64,000 nt of DNA from Acidimicrobiales bacterium (GCA_022452035.1 JAKURV010000001.1:1-64000), one strand, 5' to 3'. Positions 51,323-62,213 are shown, numbered from the stretch's first letter. The notes: generated from the letters alone by a model not told the origin. Translations and numbers: made by a program.

Positions 51323-51691
51323 TCAGAGCACCTCCGGGGCAAGCGAGACAATCCGCATGAACTTGTGGTCTCGCAATTCCCGACCCACCGGGCCAAAGAT
51401 GCGGGTTCCACGCGGCTGGTTCTGATCGTTGATCAGCACTGCGGCGTTCTCGTCAAAACGGATGTAGGACCCGTCGGGACGGCGACGCTCCTTCTTGGTG
51501 CGCACCACAACGCACCTCACGACCTCGCCCTTCTTGACCGCCGCGCCCGGGTTGGCGTCCTTCACCGTGGCGGTGAACACGTCGCCGATCGACGCGTAGC
51601 GGCGCTTTGAGCCGCCGAGCACCTTGATGCAAAGCACCTCGCGAGCACCTGAATTGTCCGCCACCCGGAGTCGGGTCTCCTGTTGGATCAT
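51323..51691 (-). CDS. rplN: 50S ribosomal protein uL14
   Basis: The 122 residues start [20 protein letters not shown] and contain [17 protein letters not shown] and [20 protein letters not shown]. The ATG shares a base with the rpsQ stop (TAATG). Open sequence further upstream is a shadow of rpsQ and rpmC. Confidence 0.98.
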   Translation of the reverse strand: MIQQETRLRVADNSGAREVLCIKVLGGSKRRYASIGDVFTATVKDANPGAAVKKGEVVRCVVVRTKKERRRPDGSYIRFDENAAVLINDQNQPRGTRIFGPVGRELRDHKFMRIVSLAPEVL

Positions 51692-51972
51692 TACTTCGCC
51701 CTCTCCAGGATCTCGACCAGGCGCCAGCGCTTGAGTTTGGACAGCGGGCGGGTTTCCTGGACCCGCACGCGATCCCCGACGTTCATCTGGTTCTCCTCGT
51801 CGTGAACGTGAAGGCGCTTGGTCCGCTGGACGGTCTTGGCGTACCGGCGGTGCCGAACCCGGTCGACCGTCTCCACGATCGCTGTCTTGTCTTGGACGTC
51901 GGACACCACGAAGCCCTCGCGCACCTTGCGGCGGTTCGGGCGCCCCGTGGTTGGTTCGGTCATCTCGGCCAT
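51691..51972 (-). CDS. rpsQ: 30S ribosomal protein uS17
   Basis: The 93 residues have [41 protein letters not shown] and [18 protein letters not shown]. The start shares a base with the rpmC stop. Confidence 0.97.
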   Translation of the reverse strand: MAEMTEPTTGRPNRRKVREGFVVSDVQDKTAIVETVDRVRHRRYAKTVQRTKRLHVHDEENQMNVGDRVRVQETRPLSKLKRWRLVEILERAK

Positions 51973-52208
51973 CAGTCGGCCACCTCCTCGCCAGCCGCCT
52001 CGAGGGCGTCGGCGGCGTCGATCTCGCGGGCTCGTATCTCGGTGAGCACGCGGGCAATCTCCTTCTTGATCGACCCGACCCGGGCATAGTTCTCCAACTG
52101 GCCAGTGACCAGCTGGAACCGCAGGTTGAACAACTCCTCCTTGGCGTCGCTAAAGCGCTCCAGGAGATCGGTGTCGCCGAGGTCGGTCAGGGACCTGTTC
52201 TTCGCCAT
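51972..52208 (-). CDS. rpmC: 50S ribosomal protein uL29
   Basis: The 78 residues form the usual two-helix hairpin, with the [16 protein letters not shown] motif and [15 protein letters not shown]. The tail adds a few alanine and acidic residues. It follows rplP by two bases. Confidence 0.95.
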   Translation of the reverse strand: MAKNRSLTDLGDTDLLERFSDAKEELFNLRFQLVTGQLENYARVGSIKKEIARVLTEIRAREIDAADALEAAGEEVAD

Positions 52209-52210
52209 GG

Positions 52211-52621
52211 CTAGAAACCCTCCTCGCGGACGATAAAGCGGGCCTTGATGGGCAGCTTCTGGATGGCACGGTTGAGGGCGGCCCGGGCCACCTCGGCGTC
52301 GTAGTACGACAACTCGAACAGCACTCGGCCGGGCTTCACGACAGCGACCCAGTGTTCGGGGTTTCCCTTGCCGGACCCCATCCGGGTCTCGGCCGGCTTC
52401 TCCGTAACGGGCTTGTCCGGGAAGACGTTGATCCAGACTTTGCCACCGCGCTTGATGTGACGGGTCATGGCAATACGGGCGGCCTCAATCTGACGAGCCG
52501 TGATCCAGCCCGGCTCAAGCGCCTGGATCCCGAACTCTCCAAAGGTGATCTCGGTCTGGCCCTTGGAGGCGCCCCTCATCCGCCCGCGGTGGTGCTTGCG
52601 GTGGCGGACCTTCTTCGGCAT
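52211..52621 (-). CDS. rplP: 50S ribosomal protein uL16
   Basis: From the ATG at 52621 the protein is 136 residues: [41 protein letters not shown] and [24 protein letters not shown] two codons upstream is in frame, but family N-termini favour the ATG. Confidence 0.97.
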   Translation of the reverse strand: MPKKVRHRKHHRGRMRGASKGQTEITFGEFGIQALEPGWITARQIEAARIAMTRHIKRGGKVWINVFPDKPVTEKPAETRMGSGKGNPEHWVAVVKPGRVLFELSYYDAEVARAALNRAIQKLPIKARFIVREEGF

Positions 52622-52629
52622 CAGCACGG

Positions 52630-53568
52630 TCAGTCACCGTCCCCGCCGCGGAAGTGCGGCGTCTCGTGGGCCTCGCGGGTGGAGGCCTCAATGGCCTCCT
52701 CCTCCGCTAGGAGCTTCTCGAATTCAGCGTCGCCCTCTTTAACCAGGGGTGCCGGGTCGGCGTCAGGTGTCTCTGCGGCCGGGGCCTCGGTGTCCACAAC
52801 CTCGGGTGTCTCAGTGGCTTCAGTCCGACGGCGAGCGGCAGCCGACGACACCACAGTGCGCGGCTTGGTCTGGCCCGAGGTCTCCCCGGCAGCCATCGCG
52901 GCCTCCTTGGTGATCTTGTCCTCGAGGAGGCTCTTGTAGGGCAAGATGTCGCCCTTGTAGATCCAGACCTTCACACCGATGCGGCCGTAGGTGGTCCGGG
53001 CCTCGCGGAAGCCGTAGTCGATGTCAGCCCGCAGGGTGTGCAGTGGTACCCGGCCCTCCCGGTACCACTCAGTGCGGGACATCTCGGCGCCGCCCAGGCG
53101 GCCCGAGCACTGGACCCGGATGCCGAGACCGCCAGCCTTCTGGGCGTTCTGAACGGCCCGCTTCATGGCCCGTCGAAAGGCGACCCGACCGGCCAACTGG
53201 TCAGCCACACCCTGAGCGATAAGAGCGGCGTCGAGCTCTGGTTCCTTAATCTCCTGAATGTTGAGCTGGACGGCGTGATTACCGGTGATCTGGCCCAGGC
53301 CGGCCCGCAGACGGTCGGCCTCAGCGCCCTTGCGCCCGATGACTATGCCCGGGCGGGCCGTGTGGACGTCGACCCGGACCCGGTCCCGTGTGCGTTCCAC
53401 CTCGACGCGGCTGATGGCGGCGTGCGGCAACTCGTTCATGAGGTAGTCGCGGACCTTCCAGTCCTGGAGAAGGTTGTCGGAGTACTCCTGCCGGGTGGCA
53501 AACCATCGCGACTTCCAGTCGGTGGTGATCCCCAGGCGGAAGCCGTACGGATTGACCTTCTGGCCCAT
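52630..53568 (-). CDS. rpsC: 30S ribosomal protein uS3 with a 100-residue acidic C-terminal tail
   Basis: Residues 1-211 are a normal uS3: [20 protein letters not shown], the KH domain around [17 protein letters not shown], and [20 protein letters not shown]. Residues 212-312 are an Ala/Glu/Pro/Thr-rich extension with a short basic patch, then strongly acidic stretches ([15 protein letters not shown]). Some actinobacterial uS3 proteins have tails, but this one is long. It lies between rplV, which also has an acidic tail, and rplP. Confidence 0.96.
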   Translation of the reverse strand: MGQKVNPYGFRLGITTDWKSRWFATRQEYSDNLLQDWKVRDYLMNELPHAAISRVEVERTRDRVRVDVHTARPGIVIGRKGAEADRLRAGLGQITGNHAVQLNIQEIKEPELDAALIAQGVADQLAGRVAFRRAMKRAVQNAQKAGGLGIRVQCSGRLGGAEMSRTEWYREGRVPLHTLRADIDYGFREARTTYGRIGVKVWIYKGDILPYKSLLEDKITKEAAMAAGETSGQTKPRTVVSSAAARRRTEATETPEVVDTEAPAAETPDADPAPLVKEGDAEFEKLLAEEEAIEASTREAHETPHFRGGDGD

Positions 53569-54296
53569 CAGTTGGCCTCTTTCTGCGCGTCATCGGCCGA
53601 CTGGTCGGCGTCGGCCCCTTCGGTGGTCTCATCGGCCACCGGCTCATCCACTGCATCCTCGACGACCTCGTCAGCGGTGGCCTCATCGATCTCAACAACC
53701 TCGTCGCCGGTCGCCTCGTCGACCACCAGCTCATCCGCCGCGGCCTCGGTGGCCTTGTCGTCAACTACCTCGTCGACCGGAGCGTCCTCCGCACCATCCT
53801 CGTGATCGTGCGCCGCCTCCTCGGCCGCTGCCCTGCTGCGCTCGACGCGCTGGCGGCGAGCTTCGGCGGCATGGGTGCTGGAACCGGCCCGACCTCGGGC
53901 CTCCTCGCGCGCCCGGAGGTCCTCGAGGGTGGCCTCGTCGTACCGGTTCACGATGATCGTGATATGGCAGGTCCTTTTGTTGATGCGGGTAGCCCTACCC
54001 CGGGCCCGGGGACGCCACCGCTTAAGCGTCGGACCCTCATCGGCGTAGCAGGCTGACACGTAAAGCTCCTCGGCCGATATGCCATCGTTGTTCTCGGCAT
54101 TGGCCACCGCTGAGTCGAGACACTTGGCGATTACGTCAGAGACAGCGCGCTCGGAGAAGGCTGCGATCTCGGCTGCCCGGCCGTACGACTCGCCCCGGAT
54201 CAGGTCGAGAACCTCGCGGGCCTTGGAGGCTGAGACCCGGACGTACCGAGCGACGGCCCGGGTGCCTGGACGCTCGTTGGTCTTGACAGCAACCAT
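53568..54296 (-). CDS. rplV: 50S ribosomal protein uL22 with a 120-residue charged C-terminal tail
   Basis: Residues 1-120 are uL22: [47 protein letters not shown] and [13 protein letters not shown]. Usual length is 110-130; here there are 242. Residues 121-160 form a charged helix rich in Arg/Glu, and 164-242 are very acidic with repeated DEVV/DEA-type units. The start shares a base with the rpsS stop. The tail would extend from the exit-tunnel side of the ribosome, since uL22 lines the tunnel. Confidence 0.95.
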   Translation of the reverse strand: MVAVKTNERPGTRAVARYVRVSASKAREVLDLIRGESYGRAAEIAAFSERAVSDVIAKCLDSAVANAENNDGISAEELYVSACYADEGPTLKRWRPRARGRATRINKRTCHITIIVNRYDEATLEDLRAREEARGRAGSSTHAAEARRQRVERSRAAAEEAAHDHEDGAEDAPVDEVVDDKATEAAADELVVDEATGDEVVEIDEATADEVVEDAVDEPVADETTEGADADQSADDAQKEAN

Positions 54297-54574
54297 TAGC
54301 GCAGACCGCCCCTCTCCTGGCCCGCGTGGGACCGGAACGTCCGAGTGGGGGCGAACTCACCAAGTTTGTGGCCCACCATCGACTCGGTCACGTATACCGG
54401 GACGTGCTTGCGACCGTCGTGCACACCGAGCGTGTGACCGACCATCTCGGGCACGATGGTTGACCGACGGGACCACGTCCGGATGACCTTTTTCTCGCCG
54501 GACTCGTTCAGGGCGTCGACCTTCTTCAGGAGATGGTCGTCCACGAACGGACCCTTCTTGAGACTCCTCGGCAT
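54296..54574 (-). CDS. rpsS: 30S ribosomal protein uS19
   Basis: The 92 residues begin [20 protein letters not shown] and contain [20 protein letters not shown] and the [16 protein letters not shown] end. It follows rplB by six bases. Confidence 0.98.
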   Translation of the reverse strand: MPRSLKKGPFVDDHLLKKVDALNESGEKKVIRTWSRRSTIVPEMVGHTLGVHDGRKHVPVYVTESMVGHKLGEFAPTRTFRSHAGQERGGLR

Positions 54575-54580
54575 CGCCGA

Positions 54581-55417
54581 TTACCTCCGCGACCCGCGCC
54601 GACGACGACGGCGCACGATCAACTTGTCGGACTGCTTGCCCCGCTTACGGGTACGGCCCTCGGGCTTTCCCCAGGGGGACACTGGGTGACGGCCACCGGA
54701 AGACTTGCCCTCGCCACCACCCAGAGGGTGGTCGACCGGGTTCATCACCACTCCGCGGGACTGGGGACGGACACCCTTCCAGCGGTTTCGACCGGCCTTG
54801 CCGATCTTGGTGAGCTCATGCTCCTGATTGCCCACCTCGCCGATCGTGGCCCGGCAGTCGATGCGGACCCGCCGCATCTCCGTGCTGGGCAGGCGGAGGG
54901 TGGCATGGTCGCCCTCTTTGGCCACCAGCTGGACGCTGGAACCGGCGCTGCGGGCGATCTTGCCTCCACCGTCGGGCTGCATCTCGACGTTGTGGACGAC
55001 CGTACCGACGGGGATGTAACGCAGCGGCAGGGCGTTGCCGGCCTTGATCTCACTGCCCTGTCCGGACTGCAAGGTCTCGCCAACCTGCACGCCCCGGGGA
55101 GCCAGGATGTAGCGCTTCTCACCGTCGTGGTAGTGCAACAGCAGGATGCGGCAACTCCGGTTGGGGTCGTACTCGACGGCCGCCACCTTGGCGGGTACGC
55201 CGTCCTTGTTCCGGCGAAAGTCGATGACCCGATACTGGCGCTTGTGGCCTCCGCCGCGGTGTCGCGAGGTCATCCGGCCGTAGTTGTTGCGACCACCGGT
55301 GCTGGTCTTCTTCTCAGTCAGCGACCGCTCCGGAACAGTCTTGGTGATGTCCGAGAAGTCGGCGACGGTCTGGAACCGGCGGCCAGGACTGGTCGGCTTG
55401 CGCTTGCGCTGCGGCAT
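54581..55417 (-). CDS. rplB: 50S ribosomal protein uL2
   Basis: From the ATG at 55417 the protein is 278 residues. It contains [52 protein letters not shown] and the peptidyl-transferase-proximal [20 protein letters not shown] segment. It follows rplW by four bases. Confidence 0.98.
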   Translation of the reverse strand: MPQRKRKPTSPGRRFQTVADFSDITKTVPERSLTEKKTSTGGRNNYGRMTSRHRGGGHKRQYRVIDFRRNKDGVPAKVAAVEYDPNRSCRILLLHYHDGEKRYILAPRGVQVGETLQSGQGSEIKAGNALPLRYIPVGTVVHNVEMQPDGGGKIARSAGSSVQLVAKEGDHATLRLPSTEMRRVRIDCRATIGEVGNQEHELTKIGKAGRNRWKGVRPQSRGVVMNPVDHPLGGGEGKSSGGRHPVSPWGKPEGRTRKRGKQSDKLIVRRRRRRGSRR

Positions 55418-55421
55418 AGGT

Positions 55422-55712
55422 CTAGACCTCAAACAACTCGATCGAGTCGCCCTCGACGAGGGTGACGTAGGCCCGCTTGACGTCCGGACGCTTGCCGAAC
55501 GTCGGCATGCGTCGGTTCCGCTTGCGCTTGCCGTCGCGGTTCAGGGTATTCACCTTGAGCACCGTGACGTCAAAGATCGACTGAACGGCGTCGCGAATCT
55601 CCGGCTTGGAGGCCGACCGGGCGACCTCGAACGTGTAAACGTTCTCCTCGAGCAGGGCGTAGGACTTCTCCGATACGACCGGCTTCACGATGACGTCGCG
55701 GGCGTCCTTCAC
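55422..55712 (-). CDS. rplW: 50S ribosomal protein uL23
   Basis: The 96 residues include [40 protein letters not shown] and the loop region [20 protein letters not shown]. It is the docking site for trigger factor and SRP on the ribosome. It overlaps rplD by four bases. Confidence 0.97.
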   Translation of the reverse strand: MKDARDVIVKPVVSEKSYALLEENVYTFEVARSASKPEIRDAVQSIFDVTVLKVNTLNRDGKRKRNRRMPTFGKRPDVKRAYVTLVEGDSIELFEV

Positions 55713-56383
55713 TCTTCTTCCTCCCCGGCTGGATCTGGATCCGGTTCGGCCTCTAGGGCGGTGGAAGCCGGAGCCTGGGCACTGGGCAGGGTGTCCCGGG
55801 TGAAGACCACGAAGTCGCTCACCAGAACGTCGTAGGCATTTAGCTCACCGGTCGACAGTACGTGCACTGCCGGCAAGTTGGCGAAGCTCTTCCAGACGTT
55901 CTCGTCACCACGGTCGACCACCACCAGGACCCGACCCTCCACACCGAGGGCGGCCAAGGCGGCCACCGCGTCACGGGTCTTCGGAGTCTCGAAGGTCCAG
56001 CCGTCGACGACCACGACCCGGCCGTCGGCCGCACGGTCGCTGAGGGCGGACTTCAGGGCGAGCCGCACCATCTTCCTAGGGGTCTTCTGGGCATAGCTGC
56101 GGGGCTTCGGCCCGAGGGCCACACCCCCACCACGCCACTGTGGCGACCGGATGGAGCCGTGACGGGCACGGCCGGTGCCCTTCTGGGCCCACGGCTTGGC
56201 GCCACCACCCCGGGCCTCGGCCCGGGTCTGGGTGCTCTGGGTGCCCGACCGACGAGCTGCCAGCTGAGCGGTCACGACCTGGTGCATGACGGCGGTGTTC
56301 GGCTCGATGCCGAAGGTGGCCTCGTCAAGTTCGACCGAACCCGCTGGGTCGCCAATCTGGCTGAGCACGTTGACAGAAGCCAT
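55709..56383 (-). CDS. rplD: 50S ribosomal protein uL4 with a short acidic tail
   Basis: The 224 residues contain [43 protein letters not shown] and FTRDTLP. The last 25 or so residues are rich in Ala, Pro, Asp and Glu, ending in EEEE, beyond the usual end. The ATG at 56383 shares bases with the rplC stop; GGGAG lies seven bases upstream. Confidence 0.97.
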   Translation of the reverse strand: MASVNVLSQIGDPAGSVELDEATFGIEPNTAVMHQVVTAQLAARRSGTQSTQTRAEARGGGAKPWAQKGTGRARHGSIRSPQWRGGGVALGPKPRSYAQKTPRKMVRLALKSALSDRAADGRVVVVDGWTFETPKTRDAVAALAALGVEGRVLVVVDRGDENVWKSFANLPAVHVLSTGELNAYDVLVSDFVVFTRDTLPSAQAPASTALEAEPDPDPAGEEEE

Positions 56384-57024
56384 CACCGGGCTCCCTTGAC
56401 GGCGTCGCGGATGAGGACGGTGGCCCCGCGCGGGCCGGGAACCGATCCACGCACCAATAGGAGCTCGCGCTCCGGATCAGCCTGCACGACCTCGAGGTTC
56501 AGGGTGGTGGTCTTCTGGTTACCCATCCGACCCGGCATGCGCTTGCCCCGGAAGATACGGGACGGGGTGGCGCACTGGCCGACGGCACCCGGCTTGCGGT
56601 GGACCTTGTGAGCGCCGTGCGAGGCACGCTGACCCTTGAAGCCATGGCGCTTCATGACGCCGGCGAAGCCCTTGCCCTTGCTGACCGCCGTCACGTCGAC
56701 CCGACCCTGGTCGGCCAGCGACTCCACGGTGATCTCCTGGCCCACCTCGTAGCCGTCGACGTCGTCGAGGCGCAGCTCGACGAGCCGTTCCCCGGCATCG
56801 ACACCACCGGCGGCAAAATGGCCGGCCTCGGGACGGGTGAGCTTCGTCGCGTCCTTTCGGCCCACGGTCACCTGGAGCGCTGTGTACCCGTCCCGCTCGG
56901 TGGTCTTGACCTGAACAACTCGGTTGGGACGGACGCGGAGCACGGTGACGGGAAGGACGCGGTTGTCCTCATCCCAGACCTGAGTCATGCCGACCTTTTC
57001 GCCGACGATTGCCTTGTTGGCCAT
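56383..57024 (-). CDS. rplC: 50S ribosomal protein uL3
   Basis: From the ATG at 57024 (AGGAG seven bases upstream) the protein is 213 residues: KAIVGEKVGMTQVWDEDNRV, GKGFAGVMKRHGFKGQRASH, and GQCATPSRIFRGKRMPGRMG. Here rplC is first in its string because a plus-strand gene separates it from rpsJ. Confidence 0.98.
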   Translation of the reverse strand: MANKAIVGEKVGMTQVWDEDNRVLPVTVLRVRPNRVVQVKTTERDGYTALQVTVGRKDATKLTRPEAGHFAAGGVDAGERLVELRLDDVDGYEVGQEITVESLADQGRVDVTAVSKGKGFAGVMKRHGFKGQRASHGAHKVHRKPGAVGQCATPSRIFRGKRMPGRMGNQKTTTLNLEVVQADPERELLLVRGSVPGPRGATVLIRDAVKGAR

Positions 57025-57363
57025 GATGGCTCCTGCGACTGGCACCGGAGGACTCCCTCCGACGGCTGGCCCAATAAGTGAGCCGTTCACGCGAACGCTC
57101 CGCACGGGCATGGCCCGGCGGAGCGGTGATTCGGTTGTGCCGTTCGGTTCCCGGGGGGCCTTAACGGACGTCGATTGGCAACCCCGGACCCTCCGGAGTA
57201 AGGAGGACAACGATACGGCCGTTCCCAACGACCCACAACCGCGTCATCTGACGGATTCCACGTGCCGGGTGCCGAGCCCATCCCCGAGGTTGACCGACCC
57301 GGCCGGTAGCGTCAGCGACGACGAGAGATCGGCTCCATTGCACCGTTTTCTCGGCGCGATCTC
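57025..57363. other. Divergent intergenic region between rplC and the AI-2E permease gene
   Basis: These 339 bases hold no convincing gene. They must carry promoters for rplC (minus) and the permease (plus). I could not pick a confident -35/-10 pair for either. A purine-rich AGTAAGGAGG stretch lies near 57197-57207 on the plus strand without a following start of note. Confidence 0.5.
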
Positions 57364-58479
57364 ATGACCGAACCGGCGACCCACCACACGCTCCCCCCAT
57401 GGGTCCGTCGTGCCGTGTTGGCCTTGATGGCCGGCCTGGCCGGCCTGTGGATCCTCCGGAGCGTCGTCAGCTCATTGCGGCCCCTGCTGCTGGTCCTGCT
57501 GGTGTCGTTCTTTGTCTCGTTCGCCCTTGAACCGGCCGTCAACCGGTTGGAACGGACGGGCCTCCGTCGGGGTCCGGGCACGGCCCTCGTAATGCTGGCC
57601 GTGGTCGGCGCCCTCGGTGGCTTCGGCGTGCAGGTGGGAAGCCTGCTGGCCGAGCAGGTCACCGACTTCAGCGAGAACGTGCCCCGCTACCTGGAGGACA
57701 TCGACGGCTGGTTGGAAGACAGTTTCGGCATCCAGAACGCCACGGCTGACCTCCGGGCCGACTACGACACCGGCGCCCTGGCCCAACGGCTGGGAGACGT
57801 GGCCGACGACCTGGCCCGCTTTGGGACCACAGTGGCGAACGTTCTGTTCCAGCTGTTCACCGTCGGGCTTTTCACGTTCTACCTGGTGGCCGAGGGTCCG
57901 AAGCTACGCCGCTTGGTCTGCTCTTTCCTGGCCGAGCGACACCAGCGCCACGTGCTGGAGGTCTGGGACCTGGCCATAGAGAAGACAGGCGGCTACATAC
58001 TCTCTCGTAGCCTCCTGGCCCTGGGCTCCTCGCTCGTCCACTGGGCGGCCTTCGAGCTGATTGGCCTGCCGTCCTCGCTGGCCCTGGCCCTCTGGGTGGG
58101 CGTCATGTCCCAGTTCGTTCCCGTGGTCGGTACCTACATCGCCGGGGCCCTTCCCCTGGTCATCGCTCTGCTGGGTAACCCGGCAGACGGCCTGTGGGTC
58201 TTCGTGGTGGTAGCCGTCTACCAGCAGTTTGAGAACTACCTGCTCGCCCCCCGGATTACCTCCCACACCATGCAGTTACACGTGGCGGTGGCCTTCGGGG
58301 CCGTGATCGCCGGCTCGGCAGTCCTCGGCGTGGTCGGTGCCTTGCTGGCCCTGCCGGCCGCGGCGACCATCCAGTCGGTGATCGCCGCCGAGGCCGAACG
58401 GCACGAGGTGGCTGAACACCTGATCGCTGAAAGCAGCCAGCGGCGGGGACATGGCCCCGCCGGCGACCAGGAACACTGA
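57364..58479 (+). CDS. AI-2E family (PF01594) membrane permease
   Basis: The 371 residues are a typical AI-2E/PerM-like protein. There is an N-terminal pair of helices with LRPLLLVLLVSFFVSFALEP, a third helix, a soluble segment (about 100-155), then a cluster of helices with the family motif around MSQFVPVVGTYIAGALPLVIALLG, and YQQFENYLLAPRITSHTMQLH. Family members have been linked to sodium/proton antiport or export of small signals; here the substrate is unknown. It lies alone on the plus strand between rpsJ and rplC, which are normally adjacent. Confidence 0.9.
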   Translation: MTEPATHHTLPPWVRRAVLALMAGLAGLWILRSVVSSLRPLLLVLLVSFFVSFALEPAVNRLERTGLRRGPGTALVMLAVVGALGGFGVQVGSLLAEQVTDFSENVPRYLEDIDGWLEDSFGIQNATADLRADYDTGALAQRLGDVADDLARFGTTVANVLFQLFTVGLFTFYLVAEGPKLRRLVCSFLAERHQRHVLEVWDLAIEKTGGYILSRSLLALGSSLVHWAAFELIGLPSSLALALWVGVMSQFVPVVGTYIAGALPLVIALLGNPADGLWVFVVVAVYQQFENYLLAPRITSHTMQLHVAVAFGAVIAGSAVLGVVGALLALPAAATIQSVIAAEAERHEVAEHLIAESSQRRGHGPAGDQEH

Positions 58480-58494
58480 GTTAAAACGGCAGGA

Positions 58495-58512
58495 GCGCCC
58501 CCGAGGGGACGC
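58495..58512 (-). terminator. Possible terminator between rpsJ and the permease gene
   Basis: GCGTCCCC and GGGGGCGC (minus strand) can pair over eight bases with one G-U pair, although the central loop is tight. Reading the minus strand, CCGTTTTAAC follows within 10 bases. It lies 39 bases after rpsJ and 16 after the permease stop, so it could serve both. Confidence 0.45.
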
Positions 58513-58550
58513 TTCGTGCACTCGATCGACCAGCGGCCGACCCGGGGTGG

Positions 58551-58871
58551 TCAGGCCTGTTGGATCTTGATCTCGATATCGACGCCGGCTGGAAGGTCCA
58601 GGCGTTGCAGCGAGTCCACCGTCTTGGGCGAGGGGTTCAGAATGTCGAGCAGGCGCTTGTGGATGCGCATCTCGAAGTGCTCCCGGGAGTCCTTGTCCTT
58701 GAAGGGACCACGGATGACCGTGTAGCGGTGCTTCTCGGTCGGCAGGGGAACAGGCCCCCGAAGGTCGGCCTGGGTACGTCGAACCGTCTCGACGATCTTC
58801 TTCGTCGACTGGTCGATGACCTCGTGGTCGTAGGCCTTCAGCCGGATCCGGATCTTTTGCCCTACAGCCAT
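58551..58871 (-). CDS. rpsJ: 30S ribosomal protein uS10
   Basis: The 106 residues include [40 protein letters not shown] and [20 protein letters not shown]. It follows tuf by 10 bases and ends the str-type string rather than opening the S10 cluster. Longer in-frame sequence upstream is a tuf shadow. Confidence 0.98.
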   Translation of the reverse strand: MAVGQKIRIRLKAYDHEVIDQSTKKIVETVRRTQADLRGPVPLPTEKHRYTVIRGPFKDKDSREHFEMRIHKRLLDILNPSPKTVDSLQRLDLPAGVDIEIKIQQA

Positions 58872-58881
58872 GGTGGTCGTA

Positions 58882-60072
58882 CTACTTGATGATCTTGGTG
58901 ACGGCGCCGGCACCCACGGTGCGGCCACCCTCGCGGATGGCGAAACGGAGACCCTCATCCATGGCGATCGGGGCGATGAGCTCGACGGTCATGGTGGTGT
59001 TGTCACCGGGCATGCACATCTCGGTGCCCTCAGGCAACTCGATCATGCCGGTCACGTCGGTGGTCCGGAAGTAGAACTGCGGGCGGTAGTTCGAGAAGAA
59101 CGGCTTGTGGCGGCCACCCTCGTTCTTGGTCAGCACGTAGACCTGGGACTCGAACTGGGTGTGCGGGGTGATCGAACCCGGCTTGGCTAGCACCTGGCCA
59201 CGCTGGACCTCATCCTTTTCGATGCCCCGCAGCAGGGCACCGATGTTGTCGCCGGCCTGACCCTCGTCGAGGAGTTTGCGGAACATCTCGACACCGGTGC
59301 AGACGGTGGTCTGGGTGTCGCGGATACCAATGATCTCGATCTTGTCGCCCGTATTCACGACTCCCTGCTCGATGCGGCCGGTCACCACGGTGCCGCGGCC
59401 GGTGATCGAGAACACGTCCTCGATCGGCATCAGGAACGGCTTTGCCACGTCGCGCTCGGGCGTCGGGATGTAGTCGTCGACCTGGGTCATCAGCTCCACG
59501 ACCTGGTCACCGGCATCGCTGTCGCCCTCCAGGGCCTTCAGCGCCGAGACTCGCACGACCGGGGTGTCGTCACCGGGGAAGTCGTACTCGTCGAGGAGTT
59601 CGCGTACCTCCATCTCGACCAGCTCTAGCAGCTCGTCGTCGTCGACCATGTCGCACTTGTTGAGGGCCACGATGATCTTCGGCACACCGACCTGGCGAGC
59701 CAGCAGAACGTGCTCACGGGTCTGGGGCATAGGGCCGTCGGCCGCCGACACCACCAGGATGGCGCCGTCCACCTGGGCGGCACCGGTGATCATGTTCTTG
59801 ATGTAGTCGGCGTGGCCCGGCATGTCGACGTGGGCGTAGTGCCGGTTCGGGGTCTCGTACTCGACGTGACTCACGTTGATCGTGATACCGCGCTCGCGCT
59901 CTTCGGGCGCCTTGTCGATGTCCTCGAAGCCGGTGAACTGCGTGGACTCGGGATCGCGGTCCGAGAGGACCTTGGTGATCGCCGCGGTCAGGGTTGTCTT
60001 CCCATGGTCGATGTGTCCCATGGTTCCCACGTTCACGTGGGGCTTGTTGCGCTCGAACTGGGCCTTGGCCAT
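58882..60072 (-). CDS. tuf: Elongation factor Tu
   Basis: EF-Tu delivers aminoacyl-tRNA to the ribosome. The 396 residues have G1 [10 protein letters not shown], switch regions with [18 protein letters not shown] (G3), NKCDMVDD (G4), and the domain 2 and 3 landmarks [14 protein letters not shown] and [15 protein letters not shown] lies upstream of the ATG. It lies 53 bases after fusA. Confidence 0.98.
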   Translation of the reverse strand: MAKAQFERNKPHVNVGTMGHIDHGKTTLTAAITKVLSDRDPESTQFTGFEDIDKAPEERERGITINVSHVEYETPNRHYAHVDMPGHADYIKNMITGAAQVDGAILVVSAADGPMPQTREHVLLARQVGVPKIIVALNKCDMVDDDELLELVEMEVRELLDEYDFPGDDTPVVRVSALKALEGDSDAGDQVVELMTQVDDYIPTPERDVAKPFLMPIEDVFSITGRGTVVTGRIEQGVVNTGDKIEIIGIRDTQTTVCTGVEMFRKLLDEGQAGDNIGALLRGIEKDEVQRGQVLAKPGSITPHTQFESQVYVLTKNEGGRHKPFFSNYRPQFYFRTTDVTGMIELPEGTEMCMPGDNTTMTVELIAPIAMDEGLRFAIREGGRTVGAGAVTKIIK

Positions 60073-60125
60073 TACGTTGCTTCCTTAGGTTTCTGTTCGG
60101 AGTTCCCTGGTCTTACCGGCGTAGG

Positions 60126-62213
60126 TCACTCACCGTGTATACGGCGGGTGATCTCCTCCTGCACCGACCCGGGAGTCTGCTGATACGAGTCAAACTGCAT
60201 GGTGTAGGTCGCGCGACCTTGGGTGCGCGAACGCAGGTCAGTAGCGTACCCGAACATCTCGGACAGCGGCACCTGAGCGCTGACCACCTGGTTGGTACCC
60301 CGGGCTTCCATCTGACCAACCCGACCCCGACGGGAGTTGAGGTCGCCCACTACGTCGCCCATGTAGTCCTCGGGGGTGACGACCTCGACGGACATCACCG
60401 GCTCCAGCAGGACCGGCTTGGCCATGCGCATGGCCTCCCGGAACCAGGCCTGCGCGGCGATCTTGAACGCCATCTCGGAGGAGTCCACGTCGTGCGACTT
60501 GCCGTCGTTGAGGCTGATCTTCAGTCCCAGGACCGGAAAGCCAGCTACCGGTCCGTTGGTGGTGGCTAGCTGCACGCCGGCGTCCACCGACGGGATGTAC
60601 TCCTTGGGGATGCGTCCACCCTTGACGTTGTCCTCAAATAGGTATGTCGAATCGTCGTCGCTGTAGGGCTCCAGGCTGGCCACGATCTCGGCGTACTGGC
60701 CCGACCCGCCGGTCTGCTTCTTGTGGGTGTACCGGTGGTCTGTGACCGCCTTGGTGATGGTCTCCCGGTACGCGACCTGCGGCTTACCCACGTTGGCATC
60801 CACCCGGAACTCCCGGAGCATCCGGTCGACCAGCACCTCGAGGTGGAGCTCACCCATTCCGCCGATGATGGTCTGGCCAGTCTCCTCGTCGCTCCGGACG
60901 GTGAAGGTGGGGTCCTCCTCGGCTAGGGCGCCGAGGGCCCTGCCCATCTTGTCCTGGTCAGCCTTGGACCGCGGCTCCACTGCCACGTGGATGACCGGCC
61001 GCGGAAACTCCAACTGCTCCAGCACGATGGGATGGTCCGGGGCACACAGGGTGTCGCCGGTCCGGGTGTTCTTCAGGCCGATGCCGGCCACAATGTCGCC
61101 CGTCCGGACGTCGTCACGGTCCTCGCGGTCATTGGCGTGCATCTCCAGAATGCGGCCGATGCGCTCCTTGTTCTCGGTGCGTGAGTTCATGACCGCTGAA
61201 CCCTTTTCCAAAATGCCGCTGTAAGCCCGGAAGTACGTGAGCTTGCCCACGTGGGGATCAGTCATGATCTTGAAGGCCAGGGCGGCGAAGGGCGCTGAGT
61301 CATCAGCACCGCGCTCTACGGTGTCACCCGTCCGAGGGTGCACACCTTCGACAGGGGGGAGATCGATAGGTGACGGGAGGTAATCCACCACAGCGTCCAG
61401 CAGGGGCTGCACGCCCTTATTCTTGAATGCCGTCCCGGTGAGGATTGGGACACAGTGCCCAGCCAGGGTGCCGGTCCGCACGGCCGACCGCAAGTCGGTG
61501 GCTGTGATCTCCTCCTCGCTGACGAACTTCTCCAGAATGTTCTCGTCGAACTCCGAAAGGACGTCGATGAGTTCGGCCCGGTACTCCTCAGCCATGTCCA
61601 CCAGGTCGGCCGGGATGTCGACAATGTCCCAAGACGCACCCAGATCCCCGCTCTGCCAGACCAGGGCGTTCATCTCCACCAGGTCGACCACCCCGGTGAA
61701 GTCCGACTCGGCGCCGATCGGCAACTGGATGACCGCCGCCTTGCAGCCCAGGCGCTCCCGGATGGTACCCAGCACGAAAAAGAAGTCGGCCCCAGTGCGG
61801 TCCATCTTGTTGATGAAGCACATCCGGGGGACGTTGTACCGGTCGGCCTGACGCCACACCGTCTCGGTCTGAGGTTCCACACCAGCCACACCGTCGAACA
61901 CGGCCACCGCACCGTCTAGGACCCGTAACGAGCGCTCCACCTCCACGGTGAAGTCCACGTGGCCCGGGGTGTCGATGATGTTGATGCGGTGGTCATTCCA
62001 GAAGCAGCTGGTGGCCGCCGATGTAATGGTGATCCCTCGCTCCTGCTCCTGCTCCATCCAGTCCATGGTGGCGGCGCCGTCGTGGACTTCACCGATCTTG
62101 TAGTTCACACCGGTGTAGTAGAGGATCCGCTCGGTCGTCGTGGTCTTGCCCGCGTCGATGTGGGCCATGATCCCAATGTTGCGGGTCTTGTCGAGGGGGT
62201 GTCGCGTTGCCAT
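60126..62213 (-). CDS. fusA: Elongation factor G
   Basis: EF-G catalyses translocation. The 695 residues have [19 protein letters not shown] (G1), [13 protein letters not shown] (switch), [19 protein letters not shown] (G3) and [13 protein letters not shown] (G4), and domains III-V to the end at RRIHGE. The length is normal. It follows rpsG after a 160-base gap, which may hold its own promoter. Confidence 0.98.
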   Translation of the reverse strand: MATRHPLDKTRNIGIMAHIDAGKTTTTERILYYTGVNYKIGEVHDGAATMDWMEQEQERGITITSAATSCFWNDHRINIIDTPGHVDFTVEVERSLRVLDGAVAVFDGVAGVEPQTETVWRQADRYNVPRMCFINKMDRTGADFFFVLGTIRERLGCKAAVIQLPIGAESDFTGVVDLVEMNALVWQSGDLGASWDIVDIPADLVDMAEEYRAELIDVLSEFDENILEKFVSEEEITATDLRSAVRTGTLAGHCVPILTGTAFKNKGVQPLLDAVVDYLPSPIDLPPVEGVHPRTGDTVERGADDSAPFAALAFKIMTDPHVGKLTYFRAYSGILEKGSAVMNSRTENKERIGRILEMHANDREDRDDVRTGDIVAGIGLKNTRTGDTLCAPDHPIVLEQLEFPRPVIHVAVEPRSKADQDKMGRALGALAEEDPTFTVRSDEETGQTIIGGMGELHLEVLVDRMLREFRVDANVGKPQVAYRETITKAVTDHRYTHKKQTGGSGQYAEIVASLEPYSDDDSTYLFEDNVKGGRIPKEYIPSVDAGVQLATTNGPVAGFPVLGLKISLNDGKSHDVDSSEMAFKIAAQAWFREAMRMAKPVLLEPVMSVEVVTPEDYMGDVVGDLNSRRGRVGQMEARGTNQVVSAQVPLSEMFGYATDLRSRTQGRATYTMQFDSYQQTPGSVQEEITRRIHGE

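Noticed and set aside
53568-53805. Frameshift as the explanation for the acidic uL22 tail
   Set aside because: The tail keeps a consistent acidic, repeat-like composition over about 80 residues and ends by overlapping rpsC one base before its start, which fits a real in-frame extension.
54533-55465. A long plus-strand open frame opposite rplB, and similar long frames at 12935-13885, 26641-27513 and 53038-53805
   Set aside because: They lie antisense to certain genes, have compositions typical of GC-rich antisense frames, and show no recognisable family.
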